In this document: one piece after another, positions 1 through 10,813 of the stretch
How the letters are laid out: each line of letters starts with the position of its first letter
Position numbering within the stretch: position 1 is the stretch's first letter
Source of the DNA: Pleurostoma richardsiae
Taxonomy: Eukaryota; Ascomycota; Sordariomycetes; Calosphaeriales; Pleurostomataceae
Reading direction: 5' to 3'
Length of the DNA stretch: 64,000 nucleotides
NCBI GenBank assembly: GCA_030052745.1
Contig: JANBVO010000007.1
Location: forward strand, 620,001 to 684,000
Position numbers and translations under genes: made by a program
The notes under the pieces: generated by a model
What the model saw: the letters and a program-made list of their open reading frames with translations, nothing else
Database searches by the model: none
Told to the model about the DNA's origin: nothing

Positions 1-2
1 TT

Positions 3-1240
3 ATGTGCTTCGCGGGGCTGTTTAAAAGAAGGAGACGCGCGCCGCCGCCAAAGAAACCAGCCTCTCGCGACACAGCTGTCTCGACCCCACCTGCAAACGA
101 TATCCCACCGTCATCTCTTTCTCCGCCGGCGAAAACTGCCTCCCCCCTCAGCAGCGACCTAAGGAAAACATCTAACCAGAATCAGCCACCGGGGCTGCCA
201 GTACCAGCATCAGCCGCCATGCCAAAGGCTCCTCGGCACGGGAAGAAGGGGGCCGAGTATGACATGTCGTCCCGAGGCGTGTGGTCTTCTGCATTCTTGC
301 CAGGCGGGGGGAGCAGGAGCAATCGACCCATTGCGTTGCCAGTGCAGTCGCGGCGCTCATTTGCTAGCCCCCCCACGTTGAGGGGACTTCAGGACGCGTG
401 TGAGGATCTTGGGCTGACCTTTCTCTGGATGCAGCTACTTCGCTTCCAACCCCGATGTTGGAGGCGTCTCAAGTGCGGCGAGGGAAGCGACGCTGGAGAA
501 GATGTTCGATGATCTCAGAGGTCGGTCGAATCCTCAGGGGCATCATGGTATCACGACTAACTTGCTTGAACAGACCCCTCTGCAGACCCCAAGGATTCCA
601 TAGCGGCAGAGTCGACTATGGCATATCTGACGAGCCTAGGCGTGAATATGGAAAATGCGGAGATGTTCGTGGCATTGGAACTTGTGCAGGCTCCTAGCTT
701 CGGTGAAATCACCAGGAAAGGCTTCGTCGATGGATGGAAGGCAACACGGTGAGTCGACCAGGAGCTGCTCCTAATGAAACGAACTCCTGGATTGTTGACG
801 ATGGCGATAGTGTGAATCCTTCAAAATCGGCCCACCAACAGTACATCCGCACCCGCATCGCCCACCTATCCAGTGATCCAGTCTATTTCAAAAAGGTCTA
901 CAGGCACACCTTCATCGCATGCAAGGAGCCTGAACAGAGAGCACTGACGTTGGAGAATGCGCTGGTCTTCTGGGACATGATCTTCTCTCCTCCTGGCCGG
1001 CCGTGGAAGACCGCCAGCCACGACTGGCTGGAATTGTGGAAGCAGTTCTTGGGTGAGAAATGGACGAGGTCTGTCAACCGTGACATGTGGAATCAGACTC
1101 TGGAGTTCGCCAACAAGAGCATGGCCGACGAGACGCTGAGCTTTTGGAGCGAGGACGGCGCGTGGCCCGGAGTCATTGACGAATTCGTTGCCTGGTTTCG
1201 AGAGAAGTACCCAGTTGATGCAATGGAGACTGACAACTAA
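3..1240 (+). CDS. DCN1: Dcn1-like cullin neddylation factor (possibly 5' partial)
   Basis: Scaffold-type E3 that promotes transfer of NEDD8/Rub1 from its E2 onto cullins, activating SCF-type ubiquitin ligases. The model joins 3..397, 435..520, 586..748 and 811..1240, which stay in one frame (357 residues). The C-terminal potentiating-neddylation (PONY) domain is clear: the run SVNRDMWNQTLEF is followed by DETLSFWSEDGAWPGVIDEF, both family hallmarks. The middle exon carries STMAYLTSLGV and VQAPSFGEI, also typical. The N-terminus is unusual: it starts MCFAGLFKRRRR, is basic and proline-rich, and shows no convincing UBA domain. The ATG is at base 3, so the true start may lie outside the window. 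Introns 1 (37 bp) and 2 (65 bp; donor GTCGGT) are short or weak, so the junctions at 397/435 and 520/586 are tentative, while the last intron (749-810) is solid. Confidence 0.8.
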
Positions 1241-2221
1241 GGCGGAGGGTGCGGAACGCTGGGTTGTCATGGATTACCCCGGGGACCCTACCGGCATAGT
1301 CGTTGCGAGTGTGGTGCATGGGCTAGAGCGAAGCACAGGCGTCGTTACGGAAGCTCAGGCAGGACGGAGTATTGATAACCTTCACCTTCCCCCGCATAAT
1401 ACGCATCGCTGGTATTAGAAGCGTATCTGATAGAATGGAGCGCAGCTGTTGAAGCATTGCATGCCCAGACTCTATGGCAGCGAAATCGCCAGCAGATAAG
1501 CCCTCCCCATTTTGTCTGGCCTGGCTACAAGTGCAGGAGAGACCCTATTATTCCATTTCCCTACGACCGAAAGTTGAGCCAAGTGCACTATCCGCCGCTA
1601 AGGAACAATGCTCGCTCGTCTGGCGCGAAGGGAACAATGCTTGTTGCCTATTATCTTATCTACCTCTTGCACTGCGCCTATATGCCCTCGGGACAGTGAA
1701 GATTTTCTATAGTGACAGGGCCGGGAAATCGACTGGCTTGGTAAGCGGGTATCACGACATGGACTCAAAGAAATGATGTTCCAGCACGATCGAATTAATC
1801 ATCTTCCAGATCGCATACGCCTGCAGCAACCAGAACCCAAGTGCATGCATATAATACACATAGATCCTCCATATTCTTGGGTTCGCTGCCGTCCCGGTTG
1901 GCTTTGGCGTGCCATTCACTTCTATCCTACAACTGCTCGGTTCTTTCGTTTCTTCCGTAAGCGTCTGGCGCACTGTCGTCAGCCTATCGAAATGCCTTCG
2001 TAACGGAAGAGAGCCACTCTCTGCTCATTTCCTTGGCGTTCTCCCGTCTCTCCTCGCCCGTTCTCCGTTCCTTAGCCTTGTCTCGGTTCGCTTTATGAAA
2101 AAGAAGTGTATCGCCCGTGAGGGGGGCTCGTCGCCCCAGCTAGAGACACCTGTGAAGAGCCTTGCCATTCGTAGCTGGCACTCATGGCCGTTCCCCCGCC
2201 TAATCTCCTCTCGGAGCCACC
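1241..2221. other. Convergent intergenic region
   Basis: This stretch separates the 3' ends of the Dcn1-like gene and the bS6m gene. It contains only short open frames without recognisable composition or motifs. It presumably holds both 3' untranslated regions. Nothing further is seen. Confidence 0.5.
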
Positions 2222-2735
2222 CTAACCGGTGCGGTCCCACCTGACCTGTCCGAACCTGCTGAGGGTCTCGAGCTTGCCGTCGCCGAGCTTGACGCTGGAG
2301 CTGCGGATGACGCGGGGGTCGAGGGCGAGGGTGGAGCGCACGGCCTCCTGGGTGGAGGCGCCAGCGTCGTACCGCATCACGAAGTAGTGGCCATTGAAGT
2401 GGCGCATCTGGTGTTTGGAGATGGCCTTGGGCAGCGCGAAGACGCCCCAGTTGGCCACGGACCGGATGACGCCGCCCTGCTGGAGGACGAGCTGCCCGGC
2501 AGTGAGGACGATTCTGAAGGGGAGGAAATATGTGTTAGCCGCTTCCGGTTTGCTAGAGGCCTTGCGCATCGGTGTCGATCGCTGTATCTGTGCTGGGGGT
2601 AGTTGGGAGTGAAGGCGTACTCTTTGACCTCGGCGAGGTTGCCGGGACGGACCTGGGAGCGAAATGTCAGAAGCCATCCACACTTCATATCGAATTCGAG
2701 AAGGGACGCACTATGCCTATCAGTTCGTACAGCAT
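2222..2735 (-). CDS. MRP17: Mitochondrial small-subunit ribosomal protein bS6m
   Basis: Component of the mitochondrial 37S ribosomal subunit, homologous to bacterial S6. Exons read on the minus strand: 2735..2712 (24 nt), 2652..2621 (32 nt) and 2513..2222, giving 115 residues in one frame. The product begins MLYELIGIVRPGNLAEVKE and continues into VLTAGQLVLQQGGV, ANWGVFALPK and HYFVMRYDA, ending VKLGDGKLETLSRFG; these are the conserved strands of the fungal S6 family, and the length matches that family. Both introns have proper GT and AG ends, and the two leading exons are very small. The long open frame 2222-2683 alone would give a wrong N-terminus because it reads through the second intron. 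Confidence 0.88.
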
Positions 2736-4094
2736 CTTGGGTCTGCCGTCGTCATAGATGGTGATGGTAATTGTCCGGGTGGGTGCTGGAGCGTTCGTTC
2801 TCCCCAGGAAAAAGAGGGCCGCGACATGAAATCGGCAAAGCCGGAAATTTCTGTCGCCGCTCCGGCCTCAGAGTTACAGTACCCGCAACTGTGCAGCTAA
2901 CTAACACTGCTTCTTCCTACATACTGTAATTAACATACCAGCTGAAGGCGGTAAATGATCACTGCGAGATTGCTATCCGGCCCTGCGTTTTACTGTTCCC
3001 TGCCCTCTTAATCTATGCTTCTTTAACCTCTCCGCTCCTCAGTGAAGGCGGACAGTCGGCGTACATGACCTCTTTTTCCTGTTGTGGATGTTTGTAGTAT
3101 GAATCTTACCTGACAGCGAGAGACAGCGAACAAGGACGTAATACATATTTGAGCTCGTGCAAACGTGGGCAACGAGAGTGAGGCTGCGAGCCGTATTTAA
3201 TCCATTCAGGACGTACGAAGTCTAGGTACACGGCCCGGGTTCCTAGCTGCCACATACACCATATCGCCCAGCCAAGTTCTTTGCGAAGGTGCTCTTCTTG
3301 TACTCCTCCACTATATTCATGGCTCTCCAGCCTCAAAGCCCGGGACTAGCATCGATGGCAAGCCATATCATTATCCCGTGCTGACAAGGTCTTTGCTTCC
3401 TATCTCAAGCTCTTTGTTCCTTCACGGGACCGGGCCGCATCGAGCAAATATATGAGGGGCAGTGCAGAGAATAATGTCTCTAGGCGCCACGTAGACGAAA
3501 AGGTCAGCTTGCTGCCCCATTACGTTTAGCATCCTGCCAATGGGATGGATTGAGATTATGATCGAGATTTTCGACGGGTATCAGTCCTCGGAGTAGAAAA
3601 AGCAGTTATACAAGTGCCTCTTGAAGATTGGAGGCGAGAAGAGCTGAATGGGGTCTCAAGGAGACCGTGCAATAATTCCTGGAAGCGTCCTTGACGCTTC
3701 AGGCCGCACCTCTGCAGGACTGGTCTCCGAACTTTGAGAACCAAGATAGAGAGGCGGCTAAGGCCGTCGCCACCACGAGAGGAGGGAGAATGACCGGCCG
3801 AAAGCAACCAAGGACAGCCGGTGTCGTTCACGCTCTGCAATTATGTGCACGAAGGTGAGGTGTTATGTTCAGGCCGAGAAGAAATGTGTACACTGAAAGG
3901 AAGATTGGGAGAAGTCTGTGTAGCAGTCTCAAGCCGATTGATTCCTGTCGCCTCAAGTCTTGGTTGGTGGCAGGTTAATACTAAAACGTTTCCTCTGATT
4001 ATGACTCCGAGTCGGTATCAGGGAGCTCGTCAGACTTCAGAGTCTTCCATGTGTGCTCCATTTGTGAACTATAGACAAGGAATAGGTCAGCCTG
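2736..4094. other. Intergenic region upstream of bS6m
   Basis: Holds the bS6m promoter and the 3' side of the next gene. Around 3600-3850 both strands stay open for some 90 codons, and the plus strand reads like coding sequence in patches, but no frame has a start, splice sites and a recognisable domain together. No gene can be supported. Confidence 0.4.
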
Positions 4095-6749
4095 CTATGT
4101 TTCCCATATATTCTTGACGACCAGGACGGGGAAAAAGGCAGGGGTTGAAAAGGGGTTGAAAAGAGGCACGCACGAGGAAACCTTGGAGAGTACAACGCCC
4201 AGATCGAGCATGAAGCTCAAGAAGCGTTTGCGGGTTCTGTGCCGGTTGAACCGGGCGACAAGGACTCCGCGGTGCTTGACATCCTTGATAGGCTTTGTGT
4301 GGATTGCGATTTTGAGGCTGTTGTTCGAAAACTCCACCTTGACCAGCTCTCTCAATCGTAAATGGAAATCAATAGGTTCCTTATAGACGCCCCATGAGGC
4401 CGGTTTTACCTCCTTCAGCACCTGGTGTTCGAAGAGCTCGGACTCGGCTACCCAGTGCCAGTACTGAGTAATATCCGAACTGCTGGTTCGGTGGATAGTC
4501 TTGACCTGAGAGATACGCCAGTCGATCTCTGTGACGCGATCCATACTGAACGTGTCACTCGTGGTGTAGCCATCGACGTCGAAGTCATCTTCTGCATCGA
4601 CTTCAGAGCTCACCATTGACAGTCTAGACAGAAGAGGACCTTGGACGTCTGCAGGCCCCATACTGTCGTTTGTAGGGCTCTCCGTCTGCTGAAGAGCGCG
4701 CTGCTTCTTCTTCTTCCTCGCGCTTCGCGGTGTCACCGTCAGATTATTAGTGTCCGCCACAGACTGGTCGTCCTCCTTCGCGAGGAGCGAGGAGCGCCGT
4801 ACTCGCTTTTTGCTAGACTCCAGCGTGGGGTCGGTTGACTTGCGCTTCTTGCTTGGAGTAGCCGGCGTGTCCTGCTCCAGCTTAGGTACAGCCTTGGATC
4901 CAGACGGGCGTCCGATGTTGCCGAACCCAGCCTTTGCTCTCAGGGCAACGAGCTTAGGATCGTGATACATATTGTGAATCGTCCTTGCCAGGTTAAAACT
5001 TTCACCCTGTGCAGTCTGTAGTTCATGCATCCGCTGGCGCAGCCAGTCCAGAGGCGTTACGTCAAGGCTAAACTTGGGAAGCTCATCGGTGAGTGTCGCG
5101 ACCAGGCGGAAAAGAGTGTCGTAGGTGATCAAGTGGGTCGTGATGAACTTCTTGGCTACGAACTGGTAGGGGTGGATGGGTCCACCCTGGAGAAACTCCA
5201 TGATCGCGTTCCCCCGGTTGATCTGACGGTTAGCGAGGTCTTTCTTCTTCCCTTCTTTGAGGGCCATCTCAAGCTTCGCCCTCCAGTCAGCCAATTTAGG
5301 CTGTACCTTGTCTTCGATGATCTCCCATTGGGGGTCCCAGTAATCATCGTCCGGGGTGATTCTCTTGACCGGAACACCACGCATGATCTCTGGTTCTGTG
5401 TAGACGGTGCCGTTGTGGACCAATGAGAGACTCGCGGCACTGATCTCAGGTCCTGGATCCTCGAGGCCTTCTGCGCCCACCACACCCTCCTCGGTCCCTT
5501 CACGGGCGTCTGCGGCTTCCAAAGGCGCTTCGCCGATTGGTCCAGAGTCGCTTCTGTCAGAGCACGGCTGAACAGCCTGCTTCACCTTGCCGCCTTTCTC
5601 ATTGGGCAAGGAGCGACGGCCCGGTTGCTTCTGCCGGGTATGGGACCCGGCGCCAGCTTGTCTGTTTGGCGATGTAGCGAGATGACCATTGACGGGCGTG
5701 AAGGCTGACGGTGTAGATGATGGCTGTCCCGGGGCCTTCTGCGCTGGGGATCGCGGCATTGACACTGGGGTACCGACCTGACTGTGACTTGATCTTGGGC
5801 GTTGCTGTAGGTCCGAATGTTGAGGAGGGAAAGCGGCCCCAATGCATTGAAGTCCATCCCACTCGCAGTTGCCGCACGTCCTATCTGCTGCCAGGCGGAT
5901 GCACTCAGGAAAGGGGCCGCTCTTCGTCAACAGGCAGCATTGGCACTTCTCTGCCTGCACGTCGCCGGTGGCTTGGGTCGCGCAAGCCAGCCACTTATTT
6001 TCTTTGCCGGGGTCGTGTATGTCCTTCACTAATTCCGCTGCCGCATTCCCAGCCTGGCGCATTCTTACCGCGCGCCCTATCCGGAAACCTAGGGGCAAGG
6101 TGGCAAGAACGTTGCTTGCCTTGGGCGTCTTGAGCGTAGTGACGAGAACACCCTCACTGTCAACGATCTGCACTCCGGTAGGGCGTCCGGATCCATCACC
6201 AGTGTCTCGTTCGCCATTCGTGGCGGCTGACTCCGCATCCTGCAATCCGACGGCCCGGGAGTTGGCAGGTTCCCCTGACGCATCGTCCACTCCCTTCTCA
6301 TTCTCTGCTCCAGGACGGATTGGATCAGTCATACCGTGCGAGCTCCCATCAGCTCCGCTTGGCACATCGTCGTCGTCGTCACCATCGTCGTGCACCTTGC
6401 CAGAGCCGGCTCCTGGGCTGCCCTTTCCAAACTCCGCCTCCAGCCACTGGGGGGTTGCCAGGGTACGTTGAGCTCGGCGCTCAGCCATTTTCTTCTTGGC
6501 TGTCTCGTACTCCAGGTCGACTTCCTTCAGCTTCGCTTCTACCTTGTCACACTCGGCCCTCAGCTCGCGCAGTCGGACAGCAACCTTATTGCGCTCCGTC
6601 AGGAGCTTAGTGAGCTGCTGTTTGATAGGGTCGCTCTTTCTGTGATAGTCCTCAAGCGCTCTACGATCCTCGCCCTCTTCAAACTCCCGGACCTGCTTCC
6701 AGTAGTTAGCCGCAAAAGCGGCGGCATCGTCCGCGTCCGCATCCATCAC
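4095..6749 (-). CDS. Large nuclear-type protein with DUF3716-like Cys cluster
   Basis: A single open frame of 884 codons. Residues 20-100 are charged and heptad-like (a probable coiled coil). Residues 110-190 are acidic and low in complexity. Residues 195-305 carry a compact cysteine cluster (C256, C269, C271, C272, C283, C292, C295, C302) in the order CxCC...C...CxxC...C, which resembles the fungal DUF3716 family and may bind zinc. A structured block around 465-580 (YWDPQWEII, PYQFVAKKFITTHL) precedes a basic serine/lysine-rich segment with several nuclear-localisation-like runs such as SKKRKS and RKKKKQR. These features suggest a chromatin or transcription role, but I do not recognise the protein. 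The last 25 residues become hydrophobic after VVLSK, so a terminal intron or an earlier end is possible. The segment 6750-7183 upstream is open but reads as leader. Confidence 0.75.
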   Translation of the reverse strand: MMDADADDAAAFAANYWKQVREFEEGEDRRALEDYHRKSDPIKQQLTKLLTERNKVAVRLRELRAECDKVEAKLKEVDLEYETAKKKMAERRAQRTLATPQWLEAEFGKGSPGAGSGKVHDDGDDDDDVPSGADGSSHGMTDPIRPGAENEKGVDDASGEPANSRAVGLQDAESAATNGERDTGDGSGRPTGVQIVDSEGVLVTTLKTPKASNVLATLPLGFRIGRAVRMRQAGNAAAELVKDIHDPGKENKWLACATQATGDVQAEKCQCCLLTKSGPFPECIRLAADRTCGNCEWDGLQCIGAAFPPQHSDLQQRPRSSHSQVGTPVSMPRSPAQKAPGQPSSTPSAFTPVNGHLATSPNRQAGAGSHTRQKQPGRRSLPNEKGGKVKQAVQPCSDRSDSGPIGEAPLEAADAREGTEEGVVGAEGLEDPGPEISAASLSLVHNGTVYTEPEIMRGVPVKRITPDDDYWDPQWEIIEDKVQPKLADWRAKLEMALKEGKKKDLANRQINRGNAIMEFLQGGPIHPYQFVAKKFITTHLITYDTLFRLVATLTDELPKFSLDVTPLDWLRQRMHELQTAQGESFNLARTIHNMYHDPKLVALRAKAGFGNIGRPSGSKAVPKLEQDTPATPSKKRKSTDPTLESSKKRVRRSSLLAKEDDQSVADTNNLTVTPRSARKKKKQRALQQTESPTNDSMGPADVQGPLLSRLSMVSSEVDAEDDFDVDGYTTSDTFSMDRVTEIDWRISQVKTIHRTSSSDITQYWHWVAESELFEHQVLKEVKPASWGVYKEPIDFHLRLRELVKVEFSNNSLKIAIHTKPIKDVKHRGVLVARFNRHRTRKRFLSFMLDLGVVLSKVSSCVPLFNPFSTPAFFPVLVVKNIWET

Positions 6750-7696
6750 TTCCGACCGATGAGCATCGGGAACTGCGAGACTTGCTGCTTTAGAGGGGCA
6801 GAGGCTAGTGTCCCTGTGTCAGTGTTTTGCGGCTGATGGACAACGGCTGGTGCGATATAATAGTTGTGAGTATATAGTAGGGCTATAGTGTGAGAGAGGT
6901 GTGTGTAGAGCTGGGAGTGGAAGTCTCCTTGCGAGGAAGAAATGCGCCGGATTACGGTGCTCAATGAGATTGGTAATGCGCCGACAGGTACAGCGCAGAC
7001 GGAGCAGGGCGCACCGTGAACGAGGTGAGAGTGAGATGAGAGCGAGGAATGGCTAGGGAGGAGCGATGCAATGGGTAAATGGTAAGACAAGGCACAATAC
7101 GCGATGGACTGCGGGGTGACAACGAATAAAGAGGGATAGAAACATAGGGAATATGGCGGGATGGCAGGAGTTGATAGTTTCACGGAACGACGTTTTGAGA
7201 TAACGTACCTGGTAAGGCCTATAGGCTGTGTTTCTGCAACCGAGGACCGGCGCGAGATGAGTGGCTCGCTGGCTCTTTGCTTTCTCTCCTCTCCCTGCCT
7301 TTCTGCAACGTCCCGACGCCGACAGTTGCAGAGCAGAGGATTGTCGGAGAGGCCTTGTGTGGACTCCCTTAGATAGCGCGAAGCGAGGCGATGGATGCGC
7401 TGGTGTTCAGAGGATGATCAGGTTGGGAAGGTTGCGGATCGTTTGAGAGCTTGTATGCCAGGGGCTAAGAGAAAAGAAGGCCTAGAGAGAAAGGATGATG
7501 ATAATCAAGACTTGACTAGTACGTTGCCGGTGCCTACAACATAACTACGTTGGTACTTACTTGTCTTATGCTGGTTGGGCCCGTGCGTTGGTTACTCACT
7601 ATCGGCACGTCGTCGCGCCTTTCAGGACGATCATGTTTTAGACCAGATACTTAGCTCGTACAAACCTTAGTTTCTTTAAAAACCGGCACCAAATAT

Positions 7697-7724
7697 TAGG
7701 GAGTACATACTATAGTACTCCCTA
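7697..7724. repeat. Perfect 10-bp inverted repeat (hairpin)
   Basis: The arms TAGGGAGTAC and GTACTCCCTA are perfectly complementary and are separated by the 8-base spacer ATACTATA. The hairpin lies in gene-free DNA, so it may be a relic of a small mobile element or a chance palindrome. Confidence 0.7.
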
Positions 7725-8823
7725 CGCCGCCGCAAGAGATACGGAGACCCTAGTAGACTTGGGTGCCCACACAATAGCCAATTGCCTCTATTGCCTAGGT
7801 CGGCGGCACCTTACTCAAGGTACCCTTACGATCTCTCACATAGCCAGCTCCCATATCACGCAATTTACACCGCACCCTGATATATGCGGCTTAAGACAAT
7901 GTGGCCAATACTGACGAGATGACCGCTGAACGTTAATAGGCGGAGAATGGCAAAATTTGCGTGCAACGTTTCCGGTCAAGCCAAAGCACTTGAGACAGCC
8001 TTAAAGAAGCTTCCGTCTGATGGAAGGAGTCGGCTTCATTATCTCTTTTCGTAACGTATAGAATTGGAAGCGGAGTGTTACTGAAGAAGGATTGCACAGT
8101 TCTCAAGCAGGTCACTTGGATGGCCGGTGATTAATAACATGTACACAACTCGAGTAAGCACCCCAGCTACTCCCCAGTACTCATGAGAGAAGGGATTGTC
8201 AAAAATATCCTTCAACTGTACTTCCCTTCTTCGCTCTGGTTAGCCACGGGAAAGCCAGCCGGATGAAGTGTGTCAATCTGCTCCCAGCGAGCGGGAGCCC
8301 CTGTCTGCGTGAAGACCGTCCCTTCCAACCCGTCAAGAACCCTCATTGCTCGTATCCAAGACTTGTCCCAAAAGGAGAAACGCATCAGGCTAACCTTGTC
8401 AGTCAGTTGAAATATATACACACCAGCATCCGGCCTGGCCTAACTGCCAACAAGAGAGCTGTGAAGACCAGGAGGAGGATAGGTATTACAGGAAAAAGAA
8501 TGGGCGGGGAAACACAATGATAATTCTGATTCCCGCCGTCAAAGATCCTAGCAATGGCAATATCTAAGTTGCGTACGCAGATATAAACCTGCGAGGCAAT
8601 TTGAGACACTGTCTCCGATACTTCAACAAGGCACACACATCGGTGAGCCGTGCAATTACTGTAAGGGGCCACTAGTAGGTACAATGCTCTCCTTGATCAT
8701 GCCTTGATATGTAGAAGCGGACCTTTCTAATCACTGGACGGCGCTTCTTGAAGGGTCAGCTGGGTGATTAGTTTCTCGGCGAGGCAACCTGTGAAGGAAG
8801 TTGCGTGTACTACCCTCTACTCT

Positions 8824-8846
8824 GGGGGGAGGGAGGGCGGGGAGGG
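8824..8846 (+). repeat. Potential G-quadruplex tract
   Basis: Guanine runs of 6, 3, 3, 4 and 3 are separated by single bases (A, A, C, A). This satisfies the usual four-run rule for a parallel quadruplex with one-base loops. It lies in gene-free DNA between the DUF3716-like gene and CHS7. Confidence 0.6.
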
Positions 8847-9658
8847 CGACGAAACTTGTACACCGGCCTGAGGACGTCCGTGTGAAAGCTACAAATTCTA
8901 GCTCGGCTCAGCCAACCGCCTTGAGAAAGACAGCTCGCTCATCTCATGGTATTGGTGACAGAGAATCGTCTTGATACGTCAACGTCGTGAAAGTGTCGTA
9001 TTCGCATATCCGCGAATCCCATGGATTGGAGCGACCTTCTGTGTCTCAACTCGAAAAGCCCCGCGAATAAAGCAGCCTACTGGACAGAGGAACTGGCTGG
9101 GGCCGGGACTATCCCTTTTCGTTTCATCTCGGCCATCACAATGGCACGTTCGCTAGAGCTGGTTTGTTGAAAGAGAGTTCTATTACCTGCAACTGATACC
9201 GCCATGTGGATGTTGAGCTTCCGGGTTGGCCATATGCAATGCATGTGTGTAGGAAGACTGCCCTAAGGCGCGAAAGAGAGGTAGACGATGGAGAGAGTAG
9301 CCACCGATAAGACTGGAGCGCGAGACAATGATGTCTGACTAGTCTTTTGATAATGATACCTGAAGAATATTATACCTGAACGATAATTACCTGTCTGGAG
9401 GACTCATAACCCGTAATAACCATATTCTTTCCTTGTCCAGAAGATCCGCCAAAATGAGCAGCAAAAGAAATGAAAAAGCACCTTAACGCCGTCCTTTTCG
9501 CTGATGCAGTTATATTCGTAGGCCTTGCGGTCCCGCCTCACGTTGGAATCACAAGACAGGAGTCCGACCCGTAACTCGGCCACAGTCTGTCCTCGGCACG
9601 TTGCAGCCAAGGCACCGCAATCGATATATGGCAACCCTGTCGCCAGCATATGCGCCAG

Positions 9659-10813
9659 TTAATACTTCGAGTAGCGGTTCGTGCTCGGCGAGAATGGTTG
9701 GTCATAAGCACTGGATTGACCATATGGGTCGTCGGCGTATACGGTCGCCCGTCGCTCCTCCTCGGGAAGGAGTTCCTTAACCTCCCAGTTGTTCATTCTT
9801 GTTCCAACTGAGAACTCGAGATCTTCCTTAGTGATCGAATCCCAGTACTGCGGCTCACACGTCAGCGTCCTGCTCAGAGACCTAGTATCAACGTATACGG
9901 ACCTTGTAAATCATCATGACGGCTAGAAGATTGCAGATGGTTGCCAAGAAGAGACCGTCGAAATAGTGGCTGACAGCCTTGCAGATCGACGCGCTGAAGG
10001 CGTATAGAATTACTTGGCCAGCGACGAAGAAGAAAAGGGCGAAGGCGATGTCGCCAAGTGGCCAGCGGTCATGCAGAGTCCGCGTAACCAGAAGGACCTG
10101 AAGTACCACATACACTAGCAGTTGCACGGCGTTCAACAGATAGAGAACGACGAACAGGCCGACAGTATTCGTCGGTCCGAGACCGGCCCAGCTTCGGAAG
10201 GTAGCCAGCGAGACGAGGAAGGAGATGATGAAGGCGGCTAGGGAGCACAACCGCATCATCCACAGAGAAAGGGGGGTCCCGTCCTCGTAGAGTTGGAAGC
10301 CAACAAACCCATTGATCAAGAGACAGGTGATGAGGGCAGACGCGAGCCCAGCTTGAATCGCGACGAAATAAGGATACGGCGATGAGCCTGGTGGGACGAC
10401 GCCAGCATCAACGCAGAGGGAGAGGAAGGTGAGCAACATGTAAAGGTAAAAAAACATGGTTATCTCTTTGCGGCCTGTTGTCTGGTCAGTCCGAGCTGCT
10501 CCATTCTCTACAGACAAGCCATCCCTTCTTCAAGGGTCCGCTGAACGAGTGCATGAGGAGGCTATTAGCACCTACCGACGGCAGTGAACTTCCCCCGCAC
10601 GTGTAGGATCATGACGACGGTCATGCACAGCGCAACGATGTGCATGGCACTCGCGGCGCCCTGGAATATGATGGTGTTCGCCAGCTCAATGTTCCGTGCA
10701 TAGCATTCCGGTTCGATACCCACCCCGCTCGAGACGGACGTGATGGGTCCGACAGAGGCACATAGCGGGAGTGCTGCCTTGTGGCAGATACTCGTGAAGT
10801 CGCCGAACGTCAT
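9659..10813 (-). CDS. CHS7: Chitin synthase export chaperone Chs7
   Basis: Polytopic ER membrane chaperone needed for folding and export of class IV (Chs3-type) chitin synthase from the ER. Exons on the minus strand are 10813..10576, 10474..9903 and 9847..9659, giving 332 residues, the usual length. The N-terminus [18 protein letters not shown] and the segment [18 protein letters not shown] are hallmarks. Seven hydrophobic spans follow, including [15 protein letters not shown] and [19 protein letters not shown]. The third exon begins after VMMIYK with [12 protein letters not shown] and [18 protein letters not shown], a conserved cytosolic tail, and ends in TNRYSKY before TAA. All splice sites are canonical (donors GTAGGT and GTCCGT). 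The gene appears intact. Confidence 0.95.

Larger units (their letters stand above)
6750..9658. other. Intergenic region with leader of the upstream gene
   Basis: Bases 6750-7450 are probably the promoter and CT-rich leader (minus strand) of the DUF3716-like gene. From 7500 to 9650 there are only short frames with no family resemblance. The stretch contains a perfect hairpin near 7700 and a strong guanine-run block near 8835. The 3' untranslated region of CHS7 should lie at the right end. Confidence 0.45.

Noticed and set aside
6746-7183. 145-codon frame just upstream of the DUF3716-like gene
   Set aside because: Low-complexity Ser/His/Leu content typical of a CT-rich leader; it stops at the start of the real gene.
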